Positions 59,073 to 64,000 of a stretch of 64,000 nucleotides of DNA are shown piece by piece. The notes beneath the pieces were generated by a model, which did not search any database, was not told the DNA's origin, and worked only from the letters and a program-made list of their open reading frames with translations. This stretch comes from Nonomuraea polychroma (GTDB taxonomy: Bacteria; Actinomycetota; Actinomycetes; Streptosporangiales; Streptosporangiaceae): NCBI RefSeq assembly GCF_004011505.1, contig NZ_SAUN01000001.1, forward strand, positions 6,413,501 to 6,477,500. Reading direction: 5' to 3'. The position numbers and the translations under genes are program-made. Each line of letters begins with the position of its first letter. Positions within the stretch are counted from its first letter, which is position 1.

Positions 59073-59827
59073 GTGACCCCAACCCATCGTGCGTCAACAA
59101 GCGACATTGTAAGGGCCGGCACCCTTGACCTGCCCGTATGCCGTCGTCCCACCCGCAGGGGTAGCGGGCCAGCCGCGGGGCTGCCCTGGCCGCGAGCCCG
59201 GTGCCAGGGCCCGTGATGGAGCGTAGGCGGCCCCGCGGCTGGTCTGCTAGGGCTTGCCCTGGGATGACGGCAGGCGGGCAGGCTTCCACGGCAACCCCCT
59301 CAGACGGGCCGGGACGATCTTGGCTGCCCGGAGCCGGAGCGCCCCCGCCGGAGGCGTGCAGTAAGGCCGGCTTCGTGATAGCGCACGCGTGCGCTGACTG
59401 GTCCGGCTCCGTGACCCGAGAAGTGCGCCCCCTGTGATCAGTCTGTACCGTCGCACGGCGGCCCCCTTCCACTCGTCCGCGCCAGCCGTCCGGCGCGCTC
59501 TTAGCCGTCCGCCGGGAGCGCCAGCGGGAGGCGGCGGCGTTGCCGAGACGGCGGCGCGTGCGGCCCCCTCGGGGCCGCCTTGAAGACGTACAGAAACTTC
59601 TCACAGATGCGCGGTGAGACACGTGGTGAGATCGCGGTGAGATCAGGTGAGCTCAGGCAGCGCGGTGATTTTGCTGCGGGTGGACCAAGATCCTCTCCGC
59701 CACCCTAGGCCAGCCACCCGCGTCTGCTGCTGCCCCGAGCTCCGCCCGGCACTGCTGACGTCCCATGACCGGTTCCATGATCGGCTGTACGCTGCCAGCA
59801 CGGCCGGACCGGAAGGGAAGCGGCACC
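59073..59827. other. 755-base noncoding region, candidate cis-acting region of element C
   Basis: No supported gene. It contains the 29-base motif shared with element B (59327-59355), several GC-rich hairpins, and four GGTGAG units at 59613, 59625, 59636 and 59646, spaced 12, 11 and 10 bases. Repeats like these can serve an origin or a TraB-binding locus; the arrangement is only suggestive. Confidence 0.4.
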
Positions 59828-60739
59828 ATGACTGCGGATCTTGAATTAACGGCGCGCGAGGCCGCGAAGAGCCTGCGGAACTGGCGGAAGAGCAATACGG
59901 AGGCCGACACGCGCGGCGTCGCGCATGTCGGAGAGGGAGTTCTGCGATGTGCACTATGCGGCACGACGCTGGTTGTAGCCCAGGAAGACAAGGGCTGGTA
60001 TGCCGCGAGCTTCTCCTATTCCTGCGCCGACCCCGGCTGTGGTCAAGGCGCCCTACCAGTAGCCGAAGTGGATCGTGAGCTGGAGGAGTTCACCCGGCGA
60101 CGCCTGAAGGAGCCCGCGGTCGTCGCCGCATGGCGGGCCACCCGCCTGGCAGAGCTGGATGAGCAAATCGCCGACGCCCGCCCCATTCTCCCGTGGTGCT
60201 GGGATCAACGGCGACGCAGACAACTGAGCCGTAGGCTGGCACCCAGCGAATGGCTGTTCACCCCATACACGTGCACGAGCGGATCCAGGCATTACCTGTA
60301 CTTCTTCGGAACCGAGCTGACGGATCTCATCGTGGAGCGGGCCAGAACGGTTGCGGAGCCGCAGCGGGGCCGCTCCGTCGGAGAGTTGGTGCAAGCGGAG
60401 AGGGAGTGGACCTATCTGTGGCTCGACATCCACCGGCTGAAACGACGGCAGGTGCGTCGCATGCTCGGACGCCGGGCTCTGCAGGAGATCGACGACGATT
60501 GGGAGCAGCGGCAGACTCGGCTGTGGGACCTGCTGAAGGAGACTGACTGGCAGTACTCAGGTCCGGCACGGCAGCCTTTGGAGGACAGGGCCATGGACCA
60601 GGAATGGTCACAGTCTCCTGGTGTCATGGCGCGACAGCGACGGTCTCTGCTGGCCTACGCACTCGGCGACAACCAGCTTGTGCTGTCCGCGACCGTGGAT
60701 GCCGGATCCCGTGTCCGGGTCGTTCCTGCTGTCAGCTGA
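59828..60739 (+). CDS. orphan recombinase-type zinc ribbon protein
   Basis: A 303-aa protein after AAGGGAAG. Residues about 38-95 carry a zinc beta ribbon like that of large serine recombinases: LRCALCGTTLVV, YSCADPGCGQGALPVAEVDR, then a helix LEEFTRRRLKEPAVVAAW. No resolvase catalytic domain precedes it. The rest is Arg/Trp-rich and helical (WTYLWLDIHRLKRRQVRRML), which could bind nucleic acid. It could be a remnant or a repurposed DNA-binding module. It lies upstream of the NUDIX/GntR pair in element C. Confidence 0.55.
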   Translation: MTADLELTAREAAKSLRNWRKSNTEADTRGVAHVGEGVLRCALCGTTLVVAQEDKGWYAASFSYSCADPGCGQGALPVAEVDRELEEFTRRRLKEPAVVAAWRATRLAELDEQIADARPILPWCWDQRRRRQLSRRLAPSEWLFTPYTCTSGSRHYLYFFGTELTDLIVERARTVAEPQRGRSVGELVQAEREWTYLWLDIHRLKRRQVRRMLGRRALQEIDDDWEQRQTRLWDLLKETDWQYSGPARQPLEDRAMDQEWSQSPGVMARQRRSLLAYALGDNQLVLSATVDAGSRVRVVPAVS

Positions 60740-60765
60740 CCGCGCTGCGGTGCCGGTCGACCTCG

Positions 60766-61194
60766 TCAGAAGACTGTGATCCCGTTGTGTTGACGTACGG
60801 CGGGCTTGCCGTCGTGAAGGGCGTCAAGCACGCGGACAGCGAAAGCTTCGTCGGCCATGGATATCACTTCTTCAGGGGTGGCCCACAGGAACCCGCTCAC
60901 CTCATCGTTGTTCGTCAGCTCGCCTCCGGTCTTGACGCAACGGAAGACGAGGGCCACGATGCCACGGGCCATGTTCTTGTAGACACCAGTCAGGGCGATT
61001 GGTTCGACGTCAAGGCCAGTCTCTTCCTTGACCTCACGACGGAGACCGTCCTGGATGGACTCACCGAGCTCCAGAACTCCGCCTGGCGGTTCCCAGTGGG
61101 AGTTGTCCCGTCGTCGGATAAGGAGCGCACGGCCGGCAGGATCGACGACGACGCCAGCGACGCTGACTGAGTGTTTCTGCTGGCCATCGTTCAT
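60766..61194 (-). CDS. NUDIX hydrolase (AICE nud type)
   Basis: A 142-aa pyrophosphatase. The Nudix box is complete: GVLELGESIQDGLRREVKEE followed by TG, giving the GX5EX7REUXEEXGU pattern. GGAGGT precedes ATG 61194. In AICEs a nud gene commonly sits next to the GntR regulator, as here, divergent from it across 59 bases. Its substrate is unknown. Confidence 0.88.
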   Translation of the reverse strand: MNDGQQKHSVSVAGVVVDPAGRALLIRRRDNSHWEPPGGVLELGESIQDGLRREVKEETGLDVEPIALTGVYKNMARGIVALVFRCVKTGGELTNNDEVSGFLWATPEEVISMADEAFAVRVLDALHDGKPAVRQHNGITVF

Positions 61195-61211
61195 GTTGAC
61201 CTCCAAGCGTA

Positions 61212-61236
61212 TCCTAGACACTAGTAGACGTCTGTA
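61212..61236. promoter_or_regulatory. candidate GntR operator, autoregulatory copy
   Basis: CTAGACACTAGTAGACGTCT lies between nud and gntR. It shares TAGAC and AGTAGACGYCT with the site at 62088-62111 downstream of gntR, so both are likely bound by this regulator. Confidence 0.5.
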
Positions 61237-61253
61237 CGAGTTGAGGAGTTGCG

Positions 61254-62045
61254 GTGGGCACGGAGATGGTGGGCCTTGGATCTGTGGATCCGACCAGTGA
61301 CCGTGCCGTATTCCGACAGATCGCTGATCAACTTCGTGATGCGATTGAGCGCGGACGGCTGAGCGAGGGTGACAAGCTTCCCTCGGAAGCCAGGCTGATG
61401 GAGCACTACGGTGTGGCACGCATGACGGTGAGGAACGCGCTCCAAGCTTTGCAGACCGAAGGCCTGATCGTTTCGGAGCATGGGCGTGGCGTTTACGTCC
61501 GAACCCGCCCAATGGTGAGACGACTTGCCTCGGACCGGTTTGCTCGACGTCATCGCAAAGAGGGTAAAGCTGCGTTCCTTGCCGAATCGAGTCAGGTCGG
61601 CGCGAAAGCGGATGTTGACATGATCTCCGTGCAGGAAGTGACGCCTCCCCCGGAGATCGCGGAGCGGTTGCGGCTGCGTAGCGGTGAGGTGACCACAGCT
61701 AGGAGTCGCCGGTACTCGCTCAACGGGAAGCCTGTAGAGACAGCGATCTCTTATCTTCCGGTGGATATTGCGCGAGGCACACCGATAGAAGAGCCGAATC
61801 CCGGGCCGGGTGGAATTTACGGACGTCTTGAGGATCTCGGACACACCCTGGAGCGGTTCACGGAAGATGTGCATTCCCGGATGCCTACCCAGGAGGAGAC
61901 ACGGCTTCTGAGACTTGCGCCCGGAGTGCCGGTGTTTCGCCTGATTCGCACTGCTTATGACCTGAATGGGCGGGCTGTGGAGGTTTGCGACACGATCATG
62001 GCGGCAGACGCCTACGTTTTGTCGTACGAACTTCCCGCGCATTAG
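61254..62045 (+). CDS. GntR-family regulator with UTRA domain (element C)
   Basis: Regulator of 263 aa. Winged HTH (KLPSEARLMEHYGVARMTVR, residues about 42-61) and UTRA domain (SRRYSLNGKPVETAISYLPV; SRMPTQEETRLLRLAPGVPV). GTG 61254 follows GAGGAG. It is a different subfamily from the element B GntR. Matching operator-like sites lie on both sides, at 61212 and 62088, so it probably controls itself and the transfer genes. Confidence 0.85.
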   Translation: MGTEMVGLGSVDPTSDRAVFRQIADQLRDAIERGRLSEGDKLPSEARLMEHYGVARMTVRNALQALQTEGLIVSEHGRGVYVRTRPMVRRLASDRFARRHRKEGKAAFLAESSQVGAKADVDMISVQEVTPPPEIAERLRLRSGEVTTARSRRYSLNGKPVETAISYLPVDIARGTPIEEPNPGPGGIYGRLEDLGHTLERFTEDVHSRMPTQEETRLLRLAPGVPVFRLIRTAYDLNGRAVEVCDTIMAADAYVLSYELPAH

Positions 62046-62087
62046 TTGACACCTCCCTTCGACTCCTCTATACAGGTAGCCATACTC

Positions 62088-62111
62088 CTCTAGACGAGTA
62101 GACGCCTAGAG
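62088..62111. promoter_or_regulatory. candidate GntR operator before the transfer genes
   Basis: CTCTAG (62088-62093) and CTAGAG (62106-62111) form a palindrome around ACGAGTAGACGC. The inner part matches the site upstream of gntR. It lies 52 bases before the SCO3933-like gene. Confidence 0.55.
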
Positions 62112-62162
62112 AGCGGGATCGCATCGAGAGGCGGTGCGCCCAAGATCGAAGGGAAGGGCTCC

Positions 62163-62486
62163 ATGAAGCTCTACGTGGACACGAGCAACAAGCAGGTGAC
62201 GGTGTCGAAGGGAGCGGTCGAGAAGACCGATCAGACCGGTCGCCAGAAGGCCGAGCGCGACACGGGCCGGCCGATGTGGTCGACGCAGGTGTTCATCCTG
62301 GACGACGACGGTGGCGAGGTCATCACCATCACTACGGCCGGTGTCCGGCCCGAGGTGAAGGTGGGTCAGGTCGTCACTCTCTCCAAGCTGGAGGCCCTGC
62401 CGTGGTCGACCAACGGGCGCAGCGGCGTTGCGTTTCGCGCGCAGGAGATCAAGGCAGCGACGGTTTCGTCGGTCAAGTCCGCCTGA
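62163..62486 (+). CDS. SCO3933-family regulatory protein
   Basis: A 107-aa protein beginning MKLYVDTSNKQVTVSKGAVE, with PMWSTQVFILDDDGGEVITI, then ALPWSTNGRSGVAFRAQEIK. This matches the small AICE family named after Streptomyces SCO3933, found just after the GntR gene and before traB. AAGGGAAGG precedes the ATG. Its biochemical role is not known. Confidence 0.75.
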   Translation: MKLYVDTSNKQVTVSKGAVEKTDQTGRQKAERDTGRPMWSTQVFILDDDGGEVITITTAGVRPEVKVGQVVTLSKLEALPWSTNGRSGVAFRAQEIKAATVSSVKSA

Positions 62487-62617
62487 CCTAGCTCCAGACG
62501 CTCACAGTTCACCCGAGGTGTCCGCTCCGTGATGCCACGCCGAAACGGATTCGGATGCATCACACCCAGGCCCAATGGCCTATCCATCTTCTCCTCATCA
62601 CAGAGAGAACGATCGAG

Positions 62618-62791
62618 ATGAGCAAAAACGAGAGAATCGTGCTCAAAGGTCTGGCCCAGAAGTGGCTGATTCAGGCGTCGCACTACGAAATCCACCCCAC
62701 AGCGGAAAAGACGCTGCGCGAGCGCGCACGTGACCTCAAGGGCGACGTCACCACGTCGGAACTCGACAGGCTGCTCAAGCCTTGGACCTGA
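62618..62791 (+). CDS. small AICE protein
   Basis: A 57-aa charged helical protein: MSKNERIVLKGLAQKWLIQA, AEKTLRERARDLKGDVTTSE. Codon bias supports coding. Lies in the early transfer operon of element C; function unknown. Confidence 0.5.
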   Translation: MSKNERIVLKGLAQKWLIQASHYEIHPTAEKTLRERARDLKGDVTTSELDRLLKPWT

Positions 62792-62812
62792 CCGACCGTC
62801 CAACCTGGAAGC

Positions 62813-62869
62813 GCGCGGGGTCGCCAATCTGCCCTGATCCGGCCCCGCCGCAATCACTCCAAACCGACA
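62813..62869. repeat. duplicated hairpin leader, copy 1
   Basis: 57 bases repeated at 63064-63121 with few changes. GCGGGGTCG pairs with CGGCCCCGC (one wobble) around CCAATCTGCCCTGATC. It lies 27 bases before the small gene at 62896. Confidence 0.7.
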
Positions 62870-62895
62870 CGGTCCTGGCAGAGGAGGGACCAGCA

Positions 62896-63051
62896 ATGGC
62901 GTACCGATCTCACATTTACCACCCGGGTAAGCCAGGCATTTGGCCGAACGGTGAACCGCAATCGGTGCGAGACGCCTACGACGTCATGCTCACACAACAG
63001 GCACAGGAGACCGATTCCGACTCCCAGCCAACCGCTGGCGAAAGCCGCTGA
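62896..63051 (+). CDS. small AICE protein
   Basis: A 51-aa protein, MAYRSHIYHPGKPGIWPNGE then a polar helix and Gln/Ser-rich tail. GAGGAGG lies upstream. It follows hairpin copy 1 and precedes copy 2. Function unknown. Confidence 0.55.
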   Translation: MAYRSHIYHPGKPGIWPNGEPQSVRDAYDVMLTQQAQETDSDSQPTAGESR

Positions 63052-63063
63052 TCACAGAAAAAT

Positions 63064-63121
63064 GCGCGGGGCCGCCAATCTGCCCAGATCCGGCCCCGCC
63101 GCAATCACTCCAAAACCGACA
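63064..63121. repeat. duplicated hairpin leader, copy 2
   Basis: Repeat of 62813-62869. Here the stem is perfect, GCGGGGCCG with CGGCCCCGC. It lies 24 bases before the TraB-like gene. Conservation of the stem while single bases differ suggests RNA structure matters. Confidence 0.7.
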
Positions 63122-63145
63122 TCCCTCGTGGAAGGAAGTCGACCC

Positions 63146-64000
63146 ATGGCCAAGAATAGCCGCCGCACGCCGTCCCGGCGAGACTCCGGCCGCCGTGGCT
63201 CGGTCACGGTGATCGAGGACCACGTGTCCCGGTCCTACACCCGCAACGCCAAAATCGCCTTCTGGGTGGTCTCCGTCGTGGCCGGCCTGCTGGCCGCCAC
63301 CATCCTGGCCGACCACTGGCACCCCATCATCGCTCTCATCCTCGGCGGCGCCATCGGCGCACTGGTAGCTCTGCCCATCGCCGCCGTGATCGCCATCTGG
63401 CCCGTGCTGCGGGTCATCGTCTGGTGGCTGCCGGAAATCCACGCCGCCGCCGGCCTCGTCTACGGCTTCATGATCCTGGCCCAGCACACCACCCTGGCCA
63501 TCCGCTTGACGGTCATCGGCACGCTCGCGCTGCCGTTCGCGCTCCCTGTGGTCCGCCGCCAGGTCATGAAAGTGGCCTGGTGCGTCATCTCCCGGCACCG
63601 TCTACGAACCTGCTTCGCCGCCTTCATCATCGGCAACAACCGCGCCTCGCTGCCGTTCGTCCTATGGGCACGTCCCACCCTGGTGGGCGAATCCGTCTGG
63701 CTGTGGCTTCGCCCCGGCCTGGCCATGTCGGACCTGGAGGGCCGACTCGAACAGATCGCTGCCGCCTGCTGGGCCGACAAAGTCACCGTCGAGCGCGCCT
63801 CGCAATCCAACTCCGCCCTCGTGCGGGTCGACATCAGCCGACGCGACGCCCTCACCGGACGCGTCGTCTCCCCGCTCACCGACGAGATCAACGCGGCGGA
63901 CGACACGATCAACCAGCCGTCAACACTCGTCCTCGACACCGGAACCGGCGGGCTGGACCTGGACGACGTCACCGAAGCGTCCGTCACCGACACACCCAAG
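63146..64000 (+). CDS. TraB-like conjugative translocase, N-terminal part (runs off the window)
   Basis: Open from ATG 63146 (GGAAGGAAG upstream) to the last base, 285 codons. A basic leader (MAKNSRRTPSRRDSGRRGSV) precedes several membrane segments (AFWVVSVVAGLLAATILADH; IIALILGGAIGALVALPIAA; TVIGTLALPFALPVV), then a soluble region WLWLRPGLAMSDLEGRLEQI, AACWADKVTVERAS, VDISRRDALTGRVVSPLTDE. This pre-ATPase region is typical of AICE FtsK/TraB proteins; the Walker motifs should follow beyond the edge. Confidence 0.75.
   Translation, partial: MAKNSRRTPSRRDSGRRGSVTVIEDHVSRSYTRNAKIAFWVVSVVAGLLAATILADHWHPIIALILGGAIGALVALPIAAVIAIWPVLRVIVWWLPEIHAAAGLVYGFMILAQHTTLAIRLTVIGTLALPFALPVVRRQVMKVAWCVISRHRLRTCFAAFIIGNNRASLPFVLWARPTLVGESVWLWLRPGLAMSDLEGRLEQIAAACWADKVTVERASQSNSALVRVDISRRDALTGRVVSPLTDEINAADDTINQPSTLVLDTGTGGLDLDDVTEASVTDTPK

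Noticed and set aside
1..64000. CRISPR arrays
   Set aside because: No regularly spaced short direct repeats were seen; the repeats present are pairs or short tandem units.

Overview
The window is high-GC actinomycete DNA. GTG starts, purine-rich ribosome-binding sites, ATGA/GTGA-coupled genes and families such as XRE-DUF5753, DUF574 methyltransferases, SCO7613-like membrane proteins and KorSA/Pra/TraB modules point to a filamentous actinomycete, probably Streptosporangiaceae (Nonomuraea-like). That assignment is inference from gene content. No rRNA or CRISPR array is visible.

Positions 1-38,450 look like ordinary chromosome. In order they hold: an MFS transporter; a DUF574 methyltransferase; an XRE-DUF5753 regulator divergent from a run of unknown and redox genes (a DHA2-permease remnant, an Asp/Glu-racemase-family enzyme, an FAD monooxygenase, and a sigma-like/zinc-finger/transmembrane protein); a secreted X-Pro peptidase; an ADP-ribosylglycohydrolase with a FadR regulator; a giant SCO7613-like membrane protein; several exported small proteins; a complete assimilatory nitrate operon on the minus strand (nitrate transporter, nitrate reductase, FAD/BFD reductase, nirB, nirD) with GlnR-like boxes upstream; a GNAT; a LacI-controlled AglEFG-type sugar ABC importer; an aldo/keto reductase; a TPR protein; and a DHFR-like/SnoaL-sigma pair.

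Positions 38,800-43,270 are debris: a frameshifted IS5-family transposase, small membrane and zinc-ribbon genes, a tRNA-like sequence, a broken phage-type lysis set (frameshifted holin-like and peptidoglycan-binding genes), and a badly decayed tyrosine integrase ending just before a tRNA 3'-end sequence.

Positions 43,270-57,691 form an actinomycete integrative and conjugative element (AICE, here element B). It is bounded by 44-bp direct repeats (42 of 44 identical) matching the 3' part of a tRNA-Val(UAC) gene, each with a 24-bp arm-type repeat on the element side. It carries KorSA-like GntR, Pra, two small paralogues, TraB/FtsK, a RepSA-like initiator and an integrase. Rep has three lesions and the integrase one frameshift, so the element looks fossil apart from its transfer gene. 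Its cargo includes DUF6225 and DUF4279 proteins, an IS110 transposase with a nonsense codon, an AT-rich pentapeptide-repeat membrane protein and an XRE-TPR regulator.

From 57,692 to the end a second AICE of the same orientation begins (element C): small membrane genes, an orphan recombinase-type zinc ribbon protein, NUDIX, GntR-UTRA, an SCO3933-like regulator, duplicated hairpin leaders and the first 285 codons of a TraB-like translocase, which runs off the edge. Neither att repeat is joined to a tRNA 5' half, so the intact tRNA should lie to the right of the window. The simplest reading is a tandem array of at least three elements stacked at one tRNA gene, the leftmost reduced to its integrase.
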